Positions 13,324-23,072 of a DNA stretch of 26,394 nucleotides are shown in pieces. The notes beneath the pieces were generated by a model. That model made no database searches and was not told the origin of the DNA. It saw only the letters and a program-made list of their open reading frames with translations. Position 1 is the stretch's first letter; each line of letters opens with the position of its first letter. Both the position numbers and the translations under genes were made by a program. Source of the stretch: Planctomycetota bacterium. GTDB taxonomy: Bacteria > Planctomycetota > Phycisphaerae > Sedimentisphaerales > Anaerohalosphaeraceae. The DNA lies in contig VRUF01000013.1 of the NCBI GenBank assembly GCA_019456245.1, forward strand, positions 412-26,805, read 5' to 3'.

Positions 13324-13498
13324 CATTTTCCAAATAATCAATTATTTCCTCTATCGTGCCCTCCATTAGAAAATCACGCACCCAAACGTCATTTAACTCC
13401 CCACAATTATCACAAGGAACAACTACTCGCTCTTCCTCAGCAATAATATACCATTCTTCTCCACAGTCACACTGCACCAATTTGTAAAACGCTTTCAT
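13310..13498 (-). CDS. Mini zinc-ribbon protein, 62 aa
   Basis: The chosen ATG (13498-13496) begins MKAFYKLVQCDCGEEWYIIA, five bases after the stop of the giant gene; an in-frame ATG at 13546 would overlap that gene by 44 bases and add 16 residues. Two cysteine pairs (CDCGE and CDNCGEL, about 20 residues apart) make a classical zinc ribbon. The C-terminus (MEGTIEEIIDYLENVDSS) is an acidic helix. The gene lies between the giant protein and the scaffold; the promoter for the scaffold overlaps its end. The function is unknown, perhaps a transcription or assembly accessory. It resembles in style the zinc-ribbon proteins at the right end of the window. Confidence 0.65.
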   Translation of the reverse strand: MKAFYKLVQCDCGEEWYIIAEEERVVVPCDNCGELNDVWVRDFLMEGTIEEIIDYLENVDSS

Positions 13499-13502
13499 AA
13501 CT

Positions 13503-16500
13503 TTACTGGAACACAAACTCTCCCTGAATTCTTTCAAGTAATTCACCCAGGGGGATATCTAAATTGTCTGCTAATTCTTGAAGCGCTTCTCGTAAAGTGT
13601 TTGACATCACACCAGAATAAGCCCAATCCTCAACCATATTTGCCAGTGATCCACCCCCAATTTGATACATTCGATTTCTAATTTCGCGTACTGTCAGTTG
13701 CGGTTCAATTGCCTCCGCTTGTTCACGCTCGAATAGCGTCCTATATTGAGGAGGATTATCCGAGAGATAAACTGCCACTGACGGATTACGGAGCATGAAA
13801 TCCCGCCTAAAATCAAAATAAGCCTGCAATTGAGGGGTATTTCTAAGATATTGCCTGGCCTGATCGTATGGTAATTCATAATAGCGTGATTGTAGTTCGT
13901 AATAATTGCCATACTCTCTCTCTCTGGTTGCGTAAAACAATTCTGCCAATTCAGAAATCTCGGGAGGGGCAAGATTTAGGGGACGCACATTTTCCGTGTT
14001 CAATGTTCCCGGCGGATCTCCGCCCATCAGTTTCAACCAAACTGCAAGGGTTTCAGTAGGGATACTGTCATACGATCTCGTTTCCTTGCTCAAAAACGTT
14101 TCTTCCCACATTGCACCCATTTGGTCATTCAACAACCGCCGATCCAGTGTGTTTAATTCATTATATCGCGCCCAAACTTCGTCAACAAGAAAGGCTTGCA
14201 TGCGTTCTTCGGGAGAGTCCCAAAGGGATAAGCGCAGTTCATATTCAGGGTTTTCGTCGAAAAATTCATTGACCGCAGTCTCATTTCCGGCTTCTTGCTC
14301 ATCATAGGCTGCATCCAACTCCACCGCCAACCCGCGTAGATGCTCTTCACCAGGCGGGTACGCCTTAAGAGGTATTCCAAAAGAAGATACCAGCGTATTT
14401 ACCCCAAACTCGATTCCCGCGCGTCTCTCCGCTTCATCCCAAAGAGGTCCAGACCGCTCATTCCAAGCGCGATTTATTTCATCAAGCGTGTACTCACCTA
14501 AAGCGCCCATGTTAGTAAGCATACGTTCTGTACGATAATCGTCCCATTTAGAAAATCGGGGCAATCCCGCCGCCTCTCTAATACTACCCTCGATATTTAT
14601 TCCTTGCCCATTATTGATACCAAGCAAGCTAGTCGCGGCCTTGAGCGTACGCGTGAATGGAAGTAAAGTCCCAATTTCTTCTGTGCGCCCTTGCGCCATT
14701 CTTATACCCCACATAATAGGAGCGTGAGGCATTAGTAAGGTAGTAAGAAAATCAACCCCGCTCATTCGGCTTTGATCGTCATCTTGCCTGGATAACTCTA
14801 CCGCCCTATCCCAGGTTGGACCCGCCAATGTTTCCGAGGCGTTCAAATAATCATCCTCTGAAATCATATTATCGTTCAGCATTTCTTCCAATACCCGCAT
14901 AGCAGATCCCTGATCTGATCGCATTTGTTGCTCAGCCATTTCAAAAGGCATTGCGAATTGCTCTAATGGAAGAACAGCCTTGAGCGGATTAATGAACACC
15001 CTATCCCCAATCCAGTCACCAAACATCTTTGGCAAGAAGGGGACTTTAATACTAATATGGTTACGAAGTCGGCTCGGAAACCCCTTATCCGGCGCAAAGC
15101 CGGTATCATATAGCTTTTTCATGCGTAAAATTTGAGATAAATACGCCGGTTGTTGTAGGGATTCGATTGCCCAATTAGCCATACTATGCACCATCCAAAA
15201 CTCGAAGGGCACAAAAGTACCAAGCCAGGCATCTAAGTTCGTTCTTCTACTGTAATTCAACAATGCAGAATCTCTCCTGAATGATCCGAATTGCGTTGCA
15301 GCCAAGCGGATGCTCCCATAATCTCCCTCAACCCCTGCCATGTACCTACGCAATCCTTTTTCGGCTTCTGGTGGAAGATCAGAAAACCGTAAAGCCGGTT
15401 TTTCTGCCAGTTGAATTGCGTCAGTCGAAATATCGTCTAAGAGGCTGGATGCTCGGTTGTAAAAAAGTTCATCGAATCCAATATTATTATATCTTTGGCG
15501 CGGATAGATTTTATAATAATCCGTCATGGGCATATTTTGAGCAGCCCCTGACATTCCAATCGCATCACCATAGGCCGCGCGTGCTTCATTCGCGATTGCA
15601 GCACTTTCCATAGCCTCGTTTGCCACGTCTGCCAAAAGATCATCCGCAAGCCCTTCAATAGGCACGTCTTTCAATATCTCCCTTCTCAACCGCTCATAAA
15701 TAATGTATTCTCTACCACTACGCGTACCTTGCTCAACCCCGCCTTCGATGTCATTCAAAGCCCTAATTACAGCGTTCTGTCCTGTCAATTCTCCAAGTCT
15801 CGGGGTTCCCGGAAAATCCCCTCCTCTACCGAACAGGTCACGATACCACTTTTCTACGGTAAATCCTCTCTCGAAGTCCCCCTCAAAAATTTCTTGTGCC
15901 ATTATCTGTAAGCGTTCTCGGAATGGTTGCTGCAGAGCTTCCGGAAGATCCGAGATTCTCATTCGTTCCATGTTGGGGAACACACCGGAAAGGTCACCGG
16001 CTTTTAGAGCATTGATTTGTGCCTGGGTGAATCTCTCCATGACCGGGGTCATGATTTGCACACCCTCAGGGCTTCCAGACATTGCCGCGCGTCCCATTTG
16101 CTCGGCCTTACGAATCTCGGTCATCATCTCGAATCGCTCGGCCTTATATGCCTGATATAGAGCTTCTTGTTGCTCAATAGGAGCATTTCTAATTGCCTGG
16201 CGGAAAGTCAACGTATTTTGACGATCCCTCATACGAAGATCAGCTAACCCATCACGCCATGATTTGAACATTACCCGTTGTTCAGGTGGCACCATCTGGA
16301 TAAGAGTATTATCCAGCCTACGCATGTAAAAGTCCTCATTCAAAAACATTTTTTCATATAGGCGATCTACCTCACCGGTAACCTGATCAAAGTTTTTGGT
16401 CAGGGTAGCTCCTGAATTCGACTCATCAAAGAACGTGTTCCAGAGGCCGTTTCTGGTAGTATAGAACTCCTGCCATCCGTCCCGCCATGCCCCAAAATCT

Positions 16501-19500
16501 TTCATAATGTTTTCAGCCCCAAATAGCGGTTCTACTGGCTTAGCGAAATCCTTGAACTGATCACCGAGAAGTTTTGCTGCGAAATTCCTGCCCTCATCTA
16601 ACGAAATATCCCCGATTTGTTTCCCAATTACCGCCACCAAATCAGCCTCAGTAATCCCGTTGGCGTTTAGCAATAGACGCAAGTCAGTTACATCGTCCCC
16701 AATCCTGGCTAGATCCCCAGGGCGATAACCCCCAACTCCTAATTTTTCAATAGCCTCGAATCGCACTTGCATTCTCTTCCAATATCGGCCATAAAAAGCC
16801 TCCGAATCTGCTTGCAAACTTCTCCAGCGCGCGTTTCGAATAGCTGGATCTACCTCTTGACGAATCTCCGCGGCAATTTTCGCGATTGTAGTCTGGTGAC
16901 GCTCTGCGGTGCCCAACATATCATCCATAGCATCCCCAAATAACCGGGAGAAGCCCATCTGACGCTCAGCTCCGATCAGGTTTTCGATTTCTTCGCCCAT
17001 GCTTTCCAAAATATCGTCCTGCGCTCCATCCATCATTTGACTGAGATTCCTGCGTGCCCTGGTGAGCACATTCGCAACTTCATCGCGCCCCTGCACCGCA
17101 GCTTCCATTATTTCCGGTCCCCAACGAGCCGTAAACTCTGACGGCAAAATATCATCTAACTCCACCCCCAAGCGTCCCTCGACTGCGCTTTGAACGCTTT
17201 TCCAGGATAAATTAATGTTTTCAGATGTAAATACAGCCGCTTGTATTTCATCGAAATTGCGCGCGCTTGCTATTTTTCGCTCAATCGTCCTGGCCACTTC
17301 TTCACCTATGATTGCTACCAAATCATCCGGCACGAACTTGAAGCCGACTCCAGGCCTTAAAAACATATCGTGCCCTTGCATGAAGCCGACTACACCAGCG
17401 CGCTTAGAGTGCGTTCTTTCAATACCGGCTGCCATATGACCAAAATCAGTCAATGTTTCAGATCCGACTCTTCTACCAATCCGAATACCGTCCTCGCCGC
17501 GTACGATTCCAAACCCACTAATTGCATCCGTCATTTTTCGAAGAACACCTTTCTCACCTCGCCCCGCTGATAGCATCAGTTGTTCAGCCTCACGTAAAGC
17601 TGCCCCTGCAACCCCTTTCGCGCCTATACGAATTTCACCAGGGCCAAAACCGGTTTCTAGTCGAGCAAAATTAATTCTGTAAATATCAATGGCCTCGTCT
17701 ATCTGACTGCCTGTCATTGACCCAAATACGCCTCTGGCAGCCATTGTGCCGATATTATTGAGATAGTTCTTTATCGGATACCCTACATTCATACGCAAAA
17801 AGATTAGAGTCTCTGCTGATTTAATCGTGTCAGCTAAATCATTTATCAGTTTTGCGCCAGCAGAACCGGAGGCTAGCCCAAATTTCACAATAGCATGTTG
17901 AGCAACTGTATCTCCAAAAAAGTTGAGTACAGTTGTTTCAAATGCACTCTGACTTAGAAGTGGCTGCCCCTTCAATATTCCGCCTATTTTTGCCAACTCA
18001 TCCGCTTTGAAAGTATCCATCGTCAATCCCCTGTGTTGGAGCAAACCTTCCAAAACTTGTGAGATCTCCGCGTTTGCAGGATCATCCAATTTGCTTATCA
18101 ACCGGTTGAAAATCTGTAATTCTTCGCCATCCACAATCTGCTTGAGAAGCGCTTCCCTAGTCTCTCCAAGTAGCCGCTCAAGCGTCAGCATCATCGGTCT
18201 TTCATACTCGCCGACTTGTTTCCAGGCCCCATAAAGATTATCAACCTCCGCAGAGACTTTTGTCCATGCCCCACGCAGAGCGCGCCCCTCGGGGGTCAAA
18301 ATCATGTGCCCCAATTCTGGCCCGGCGGTCCCATCGAGTATCCGACGCAAATTTCTCGCAATTTCCTCCGGCCCAAATCCACGACCTATTAAATATGCAG
18401 TCGTATTGTCAAAAGATGTAACCAATAAATTGTGTGCTTTGGCTGCCGGTGTCAAAGCAATCGGATTTATCCGGCTGCCCCAAAACCGGCTAGGCGCTTG
18501 TCCGGGAAGACCTCCGGTGATCTGCAATATCTTTTGCTGAGCCCAAGAAAACTCAGTCCATTTCTCGGCCTCTCTCAACGCTGAAGTTAATTCTTCCAAT
18601 ACATCGGCTTTGGTTGCGGTGGTCCCCAGGTCACTTATGATATTCTGGATGCGAGGAAAGTCCTCAATAATCTGGCCAGCAGCTTTACCCTCTGCAATTA
18701 CTTTTGCCACGTCCCCAAGATCGTCAAGATTTTCTACTATCCCGATCATACGATTTAGGTCGGTTGTTTGTTCAACAATCGCCGTTTTGGTTGTAGCACG
18801 ACTGATACCGCTCAAAAGTTTTATTCTCTTTGTTTTCAACCGGGTAGGTATCTTTAGTCGAGGAAGAATAATATTTGATGGGTCTGCGAACATATGGAAA
18901 TACGCGTCTTGGATCTGCGCGCGCAATGCTAATGCGCCCACGCTGTCATAATATTCGTTTCTAACTTCTTCCAAAGATGCGCCGGCCACCAGTTTTTGAC
19001 GTGCGCTTACAATCCCCCAAACTCCAGGGAGATCTTGGGTAACACCAAACTCAATTACTCCGCTTTCGCTTTCTGCGAATCTTGGCATATTAGTCATATC
19101 GGCGGTCAATGCCCCAGCGGTCCAAGCTGCCCCTAAATTGCTCCAAAAATCGGATAGCGCGTTTTCGTCACCCTCAGCATCCGCCATTTTTGCCCAACTC
19201 CATTGAGCAAATACGCCGGTCGTTCTCTCTAGCGCCTCAGCTCCAATATCAAAATATACGAGAAATTTTCCCGCCCATGTGCCGCCAAACCATGCAAGAG
19301 TTTTACCTAATTCGCCCTCAGCAAAGCCGGGTAATCCGTTCATGACAGATCGCTCCCATCGAGATAATCTGTCGTAGTTCAACATCTCATTCTCTGGAGG
19401 TTGCGCGCCCCAAGCCGCATAATCTATAAGCCTGTCACCGCTAAATCTAGGAATTCTGTATTGTCTAAGAGTAATTCCCTTGATATTTAATCTTATGCGT

Positions 19501-19517
19501 TCCGGTATCTCTGCCAT
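13503..19517 (-). CDS. Giant putative internal/ejected virion protein, 2004 aa
   Basis: This is the longest gene, between the portal block and the scaffold. The sequence is largely helical and rich in alanine, leucine and charged residues over most of its length, with no peptidase, lysozyme or polymerase motif that I can recognise. A stretch near residues 560-590 (LIFLRMNVGYPIKNYLNNIG) resembles a segment seen in other very large phage-encoded virion proteins. Around 1430-1460 a hydrophobic, tryptophan-rich segment (TFVPFEFWMVHSMANWAIES) could be membrane-interacting. The last 320 residues are tyrosine- and arginine-rich and helical (NPEYELRLSLWDSPEERMQA, RREFMLRNPS-like segments). By place and size it could be an ejection protein packed in the head, a portal-associated core, or a polyvalent protein. 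A tape measure is less likely because tail genes are distant and podovirus-like. Confidence 0.75.
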   Translation of the reverse strand: MAEIPERIRLNIKGITLRQYRIPRFSGDRLIDYAAWGAQPPENEMLNYDRLSRWERSVMNGLPGFAEGELGKTLAWFGGTWAGKFLVYFDIGAEALERTTGVFAQWSWAKMADAEGDENALSDFWSNLGAAWTAGALTADMTNMPRFAESESGVIEFGVTQDLPGVWGIVSARQKLVAGASLEEVRNEYYDSVGALALRAQIQDAYFHMFADPSNIILPRLKIPTRLKTKRIKLLSGISRATTKTAIVEQTTDLNRMIGIVENLDDLGDVAKVIAEGKAAGQIIEDFPRIQNIISDLGTTATKADVLEELTSALREAEKWTEFSWAQQKILQITGGLPGQAPSRFWGSRINPIALTPAAKAHNLLVTSFDNTTAYLIGRGFGPEEIARNLRRILDGTAGPELGHMILTPEGRALRGAWTKVSAEVDNLYGAWKQVGEYERPMMLTLERLLGETREALLKQIVDGEELQIFNRLISKLDDPANAEISQVLEGLLQHRGLTMDTFKADELAKIGGILKGQPLLSQSAFETTVLNFFGDTVAQHAIVKFGLASGSAGAKLINDLADTIKSAETLIFLRMNVGYPIKNYLNNIGTMAARGVFGSMTGSQIDEAIDIYRINFARLETGFGPGEIRIGAKGVAGAALREAEQLMLSAGRGEKGVLRKMTDAISGFGIVRGEDGIRIGRRVGSETLTDFGHMAAGIERTHSKRAGVVGFMQGHDMFLRPGVGFKFVPDDLVAIIGEEVARTIERKIASARNFDEIQAAVFTSENINLSWKSVQSAVEGRLGVELDDILPSEFTARWGPEIMEAAVQGRDEVANVLTRARRNLSQMMDGAQDDILESMGEEIENLIGAERQMGFSRLFGDAMDDMLGTAERHQTTIAKIAAEIRQEVDPAIRNARWRSLQADSEAFYGRYWKRMQVRFEAIEKLGVGGYRPGDLARIGDDVTDLRLLLNANGITEADLVAVIGKQIGDISLDEGRNFAAKLLGDQFKDFAKPVEPLFGAENIMKDFGAWRDGWQEFYTTRNGLWNTFFDESNSGATLTKNFDQVTGEVDRLYEKMFLNEDFYMRRLDNTLIQMVPPEQRVMFKSWRDGLADLRMRDRQNTLTFRQAIRNAPIEQQEALYQAYKAERFEMMTEIRKAEQMGRAAMSGSPEGVQIMTPVMERFTQAQINALKAGDLSGVFPNMERMRISDLPEALQQPFRERLQIMAQEIFEGDFERGFTVEKWYRDLFGRGGDFPGTPRLGELTGQNAVIRALNDIEGGVEQGTRSGREYIIYERLRREILKDVPIEGLADDLLADVANEAMESAAIANEARAAYGDAIGMSGAAQNMPMTDYYKIYPRQRYNNIGFDELFYNRASSLLDDISTDAIQLAEKPALRFSDLPPEAEKGLRRYMAGVEGDYGSIRLAATQFGSFRRDSALLNYSRRTNLDAWLGTFVPFEFWMVHSMANWAIESLQQPAYLSQILRMKKLYDTGFAPDKGFPSRLRNHISIKVPFLPKMFGDWIGDRVFINPLKAVLPLEQFAMPFEMAEQQMRSDQGSAMRVLEEMLNDNMISEDDYLNASETLAGPTWDRAVELSRQDDDQSRMSGVDFLTTLLMPHAPIMWGIRMAQGRTEEIGTLLPFTRTLKAATSLLGINNGQGINIEGSIREAAGLPRFSKWDDYRTERMLTNMGALGEYTLDEINRAWNERSGPLWDEAERRAGIEFGVNTLVSSFGIPLKAYPPGEEHLRGLAVELDAAYDEQEAGNETAVNEFFDENPEYELRLSLWDSPEERMQAFLVDEVWARYNELNTLDRRLLNDQMGAMWEETFLSKETRSYDSIPTETLAVWLKLMGGDPPGTLNTENVRPLNLAPPEISELAELFYATREREYGNYYELQSRYYELPYDQARQYLRNTPQLQAYFDFRRDFMLRNPSVAVYLSDNPPQYRTLFEREQAEAIEPQLTVREIRNRMYQIGGGSLANMVEDWAYSGVMSNTLREALQELADNLDIPLGELLERIQGEFVFQ

Positions 19518-20971
19518 TAGCGTCTACCAGGTCCAATTGTCCAGGTTGTAAGCCCAAAAGTCTGTCCCGGCGCAGCATGTCTACTTGCTATGCGCCTACC
19601 TCTTGAAATCCCTGACACTCTACGCGAGTAATGGCCAGATCGGCGAATCCCGCCTCCCGTGTCATAAAAAATTTCATCATTTTTTTCCCATATTCCAGGC
19701 TCAGTTTCCGTATAACCAAGTCCGATGGTAGGTGAGAAAAATTCGGCTATTGATAAATATCCAAGCCCCTTATATATTTGCTCAGCGACTCCCAATGACA
19801 TCGGACTTGGAAGTAAATCTCGGTTATTTTGACCATCAGCTTCTTGTATTGCCTGCACCGTCCAGCGCGCGGCCTCTACTGTCATAAGATCGGTCATTCT
19901 AGTAGTCGCCCCACTCGTGTCAGGCGCGGCCGTCTGAACTGGCGCTGGTTGAAAAAGCTCGCCAGCTTGTTGAAATGCCTTCTCGCCAAAATCAGTGAGT
20001 TCTTCTGCAACATCTTCACGTCCTACTAAAGCGGAAACAAGCAAGTTTGTCGCTTCTCCTAAAAGTCTGGCTGTGTATGCTGCGCTACCTCCTAATATCT
20101 CTGCCGCCCCCCCAACAGAAAAATCGAATGGTGGTTCTTGTGCGGCTCCTATACCAAGCGCATCCGTTTGTTCTCTCAGGCGTCGCTCTAATGCCTCGCT
20201 TTCGTAAATGTCAGCAATACCAAGCTCCAACCTTTGTGCGGGTGTTAAAGAAGCGGCTACAGCGTCAGCTAAAGCTCCAGCGTCAGATTCAGCGTCAGCG
20301 TCAGCAGGAAAGCGACGGTCTGGGGATAATGCCTGCGCGGCTTGATTTGCACGTATTCTTTCAGCGATTCTCTGCAGCGCCTCATTTTGAGTTTCCGAAA
20401 AGCGGCGGTCTGTGGGCCGCCGAAATAATGCCTGCGCGGCTCGATTTGCAAGTATTTCTTCAGCGTTTCTCTGCAACGCATAATTGCGACGCACCCTGGT
20501 GGCCAGCGCGGCTTGATTTGCAAGCATTTCTTGAGCGTTTCTCTGCAGCGCATAATTGCGACTTTCCGCAAGGGAAGGTCTCGCAAGGGAAGATCCCTCA
20601 GAAAAGAGACGGTCTGTGGATCTTGCCCAAGGTAAGTTCGTACTTACTCCTTCTGGCCCTCCGGGCATCTCTGCAAACGGGTCAGTCCCCGCAGCCGTAA
20701 AAGAGCTGCTCAGCGTACCTCCCTGCATTATGGATCTTGACCCGGCGACCAAACTATTCCACACACTTTCACTCAAAAATCCGCCTTTTTCCCAATTGAA
20801 ATTAGTATTTAGCACATCCCCTGCTTTGGCGGTAAAAACGAGATTCCCGTTAGCATCCCTTCTAAAAAACTCAGGATTATATTGATAAAGCATCCCGGCC
20901 GCGCGTGGATCGTCAAATACTAACCTGGCAATTCTGGCAGGGCTATCGCCCGGCCTGACTGTGTATCCCAT
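19517..20971 (-). CDS. LysM-like N-terminal protein with internal repeats, 484 aa
   Basis: The N-terminus (MGYTVRPGDSPARIARLVFD, then LYQYNPEFFRRDANG and FTAKAGDVLNT) matches the LysM pattern of YxVxPGD, a first helix, and a second helix with asparagine. LysM usually binds peptidoglycan or chitin-like glycans. Residues about 140-225 contain three degenerate copies of an alanine/arginine-rich unit (NYALQRNAQEMLANQAA, NYALQRNAEEILANRAAQAL, NEALQRIAERIRANQAAQAL), followed by a low-complexity DADAESDAGALADAVA segment. The middle (280-340) is amphipathic with LLGEATNLLVSALVGREDVA. The tail is basic and glycine-rich (SRRVSGISRGRRIASRHA). It lies between the portal and the giant gene, so it is likely an internal or injected virion protein acting at the cell wall. 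AGGAG lies 7 bases before the ATG. Confidence 0.75.
   Translation of the reverse strand: MGYTVRPGDSPARIARLVFDDPRAAGMLYQYNPEFFRRDANGNLVFTAKAGDVLNTNFNWEKGGFLSESVWNSLVAGSRSIMQGGTLSSSFTAAGTDPFAEMPGGPEGVSTNLPWARSTDRLFSEGSSLARPSLAESRNYALQRNAQEMLANQAALATRVRRNYALQRNAEEILANRAAQALFRRPTDRRFSETQNEALQRIAERIRANQAAQALSPDRRFPADADAESDAGALADAVAASLTPAQRLELGIADIYESEALERRLREQTDALGIGAAQEPPFDFSVGGAAEILGGSAAYTARLLGEATNLLVSALVGREDVAEELTDFGEKAFQQAGELFQPAPVQTAAPDTSGATTRMTDLMTVEAARWTVQAIQEADGQNNRDLLPSPMSLGVAEQIYKGLGYLSIAEFFSPTIGLGYTETEPGIWEKNDEIFYDTGGGIRRSGHYSRRVSGISRGRRIASRHAAPGQTFGLTTWTIGPGRR
20331..20561 (-). repeat. Tandem imperfect DNA repeats inside the LysM-like gene
   Basis: Three units of about 60 bases (20331-20395, 20430-20489 and 20504-20561) share long identical runs such as gcgcggcttgatttgcaagt-like and gcgtttctctgcagcgcataattg-like stretches, with point differences. 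They encode the three alanine/arginine-rich protein units. Different spacer lengths separate them. A nearby run of agcgtc copies (20279-20306) encodes a DADAESDAG tract. These are coding repeats likely to expand and contract. Confidence 0.75.
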
Positions 20972-20973
20972 TC

Positions 20974-21201
20974 TTATACTCCTAGCTCGTTTCCGGGAAC
21001 TGCGGGTGCGTTTTGTTCTGGCCCTGGCTGTTGATCTTCCAAAATTCTTGCTCTCTCACCTTTCATCTTTTCTGTGCGCATAGCACGATTGAACTCACGT
21101 AATTTTCTCGGTTTATGGTAATTCTCCCTAAATTTGGCGGTCATTTTCTTTATCTTGATCTGCGCCTTGACTTTCATTTCATCCATTTTTTCAATGTCCA
21201 T
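20974..21201 (-). CDS. Small basic helical protein, 75 aa
   Basis: The product begins MDIEKMDEMKVKAQIKIKKM and is strongly basic and helical for 50 residues (FRENYHKPRKLREFNRAMRT), followed by a proline/glutamine-rich tail (PGPEQNAPAVPGNELG). The family is not recognised. It is coupled to the portal gene by a TAATG junction and lies three bases before the LysM-like gene. A nucleic-acid-binding or portal-associated role would fit, but nothing in the sequence shows it. Confidence 0.6.
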   Translation of the reverse strand: MDIEKMDEMKVKAQIKIKKMTAKFRENYHKPRKLREFNRAMRTEKMKGERARILEDQQPGPEQNAPAVPGNELGV

Positions 21202-23072
21202 TAGATTTGTGTGCCTCCTCGATCAGCCTGATTTCTACCTTCGGCTGATGCTGCATTATCGACTACGGTTGTTGATTGGCCACCTGATCCTGGACTAAAC
21301 TTATCCCCACCTGCCCCTGGCCTCTTAGGAGGCTTTGATTGATCGGGAGGGTTACCTTCGCCTTTTGGTTTTTTCGCGCTCCCTTTACCATTTTGCGCCT
21401 CTTGAATCTTTTGGGATTGAACCAACGCGGCCTGCAGTTGTTGTAAGATTTGCATTATTGCCGGATCTCCGGCAGCCGCTAATTCGGCCAGTTGGGTAAG
21501 CCCCATCTGTTTCATCATGGCAAGTTTTTCGATCTCAATAACCTCGAATTTCATTTCTGCCTGCAGGTACATTTCCTCCCACATTTCCTCGTATTTCATT
21601 ACGAGCAATCCAGTAGGATCATTCTCGCCGGCATATTCGAGGGCTTTTTCTTTCGGCATACCTAGCACCTGGACCAACTGCACCATAGTTGTAACTATCG
21701 CCTGGTGATCAATTGTCACGTCCTCGGTTAGCTTCACTTTAATAATAATCCGAGAGATTGGGACCTCATCCCCTTTGATAATTTCCTCCATAAATTCAAT
21801 TTCATCTTTGGTGTAATGTTTCCATTTAAACATATCGTATGCCACCCCACCCATCGCGCGCTCAGCTAAATTTTTGTATGGCATTAGGGCTTTGATAGCT
21901 GATTTCGTGGAGAGATTGATTGTCTGATAAGCGGTCCCGCCAGGCACAGGCGCGCCTTGAAGAACACGAGACACTGTGCTTTTATCCATTCGCATTTGTT
22001 GCTCTTGCGCCAATGATAAAAGCCCGACATCCAAAACAGGAGGTCTCAACTCTTGTATTGTCTGACCATCCTCCAAAATAATAGGTTTTCCGGGATTACC
22101 GTAAATCACTCTCACTTGCTCCCCATTCGGGCCCATAATAGCATAACGTGGCGCCCAAGACATTGATAGGGCTTCCGTGATCACGGCAGTATCTAAAGCG
22201 TTCATGGTTTCATACTGCTTGGATTTTATGATGGAGTGTAATAGAGGCACTCGATCATCCCCCTCGCTCCCACGTGCTACGACAAAATTCAAGAATGGTA
22301 ACTTATGCTTCGTTTTCATCATAAGCGTGCTGTCGCCAGTTGGATCGCTTACCCCTCTCATGCTGCCCTGGAAAACTCCCCAAACGATCCGTTGGTCATA
22401 ATCGTTGTAGTCATAAATTGTCACATATTTTTTTTCTTTATTAGCTTCTGATAAAGAACCCTTCTCCAGTTTTTTGCCAGCTTCCCCCCAATCCTGAATA
22501 GCTTGACGCACAGTTACTACATTGCGAATGAGAACAGAGGCAGGGCCATATTTGTTGAATCGGGCAAAAGCATTACTCGGATGGAAGATATTGATTACAT
22601 ACTCTCCATATCTCTCAGTAGCGGTTATTTGGTTGGGATGAACTCCACTGAGTCCCATTTTTTGTGTCCAGGGTAGATATTCCACCTGACCAACAACAAT
22701 GTCATATTTGATTGCACTTAGAAGGATTGCATCTGTCGTGTTTTTCCCCCGGAAGCTGGAAAGATAATATTGGTGCTTTACCCAAGTTTCCAAATTATTA
22801 TATCGCTCCCTGGTCGCTTCATTACGTCCGCCAGGCTCAATATTCATAGAAGGCTCTAGTGAAGAATAAACTCGCATCCCGGCGCGTATAGCGTCATGAG
22901 GATCGGTTGTCACACTATCATGCACATAGTCCAGCGCGGCCAATTCGGGAGTAAGCGTAGACTTCATGTTGTAAATGTCGTCTACTTCATGATAGAGGCT
23001 GATATTATCTTCCTCAGTCGCTAGCATCTCGGCTGCGATTTCTTGGGCTTCCCCTTTAAGCAATAGTTTCAT
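21201..23072 (-). CDS. Portal protein (podovirus-type), 623 aa
   Basis: The gene directly follows the large terminase (ATGA overlap), the standard order for terminase and portal. The protein has a mixed N-terminal part, a core with HPSNAFARFNKYGPASVLIR, a region where TVRQAIQDWGEAGKKLEKGS, PLLHSIIKSKQYETMNALDT and LSLAQEQQMRMDKSTVSRVL follow the helix pattern of stem and crown, and a helical C-terminal part (EKALEYAGENDPTGLLVMKY, LAMMKQMGLTQLAELAAAGD). The final 70 residues are glutamine-, lysine-, proline- and glycine-rich low complexity, as in portals with a long internal tail. The length is normal for this class. The portal forms the dodecameric DNA gate of the head. Confidence comes from order, size and pattern rather than a single residue motif. 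Confidence 0.82.
   Translation of the reverse strand: MKLLLKGEAQEIAAEMLATEEDNISLYHEVDDIYNMKSTLTPELAALDYVHDSVTTDPHDAIRAGMRVYSSLEPSMNIEPGGRNEATRERYNNLETWVKHQYYLSSFRGKNTTDAILLSAIKYDIVVGQVEYLPWTQKMGLSGVHPNQITATERYGEYVINIFHPSNAFARFNKYGPASVLIRNVVTVRQAIQDWGEAGKKLEKGSLSEANKEKKYVTIYDYNDYDQRIVWGVFQGSMRGVSDPTGDSTLMMKTKHKLPFLNFVVARGSEGDDRVPLLHSIIKSKQYETMNALDTAVITEALSMSWAPRYAIMGPNGEQVRVIYGNPGKPIILEDGQTIQELRPPVLDVGLLSLAQEQQMRMDKSTVSRVLQGAPVPGGTAYQTINLSTKSAIKALMPYKNLAERAMGGVAYDMFKWKHYTKDEIEFMEEIIKGDEVPISRIIIKVKLTEDVTIDHQAIVTTMVQLVQVLGMPKEKALEYAGENDPTGLLVMKYEEMWEEMYLQAEMKFEVIEIEKLAMMKQMGLTQLAELAAAGDPAIMQILQQLQAALVQSQKIQEAQNGKGSAKKPKGEGNPPDQSKPPKRPGAGGDKFSPGSGGQSTTVVDNAASAEGRNQADRGGTQI

Noticed and set aside
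15703..16155. 150-residue plus-strand frame
   Set aside because: It lies wholly inside the giant gene and has no start signal or family.
13503..19517. Tape measure protein reading of the giant gene
   Set aside because: It lies before the scaffold and capsid rather than among tail genes, and no tail-tube, sheath or chaperone frameshift gene is seen.
20279..20561. Repeat series that could be mistaken for a CRISPR-like array
   Set aside because: Units are imperfect, spacers unequal and coding in frame; no cas gene is nearby.
20047..20700. 217-residue plus-strand frame across the repeat region
   Set aside because: It is the antisense of the LysM-like coding repeats, has repetitive content and no ribosome binding site, and the minus-strand protein has clear LysM and repeat logic.
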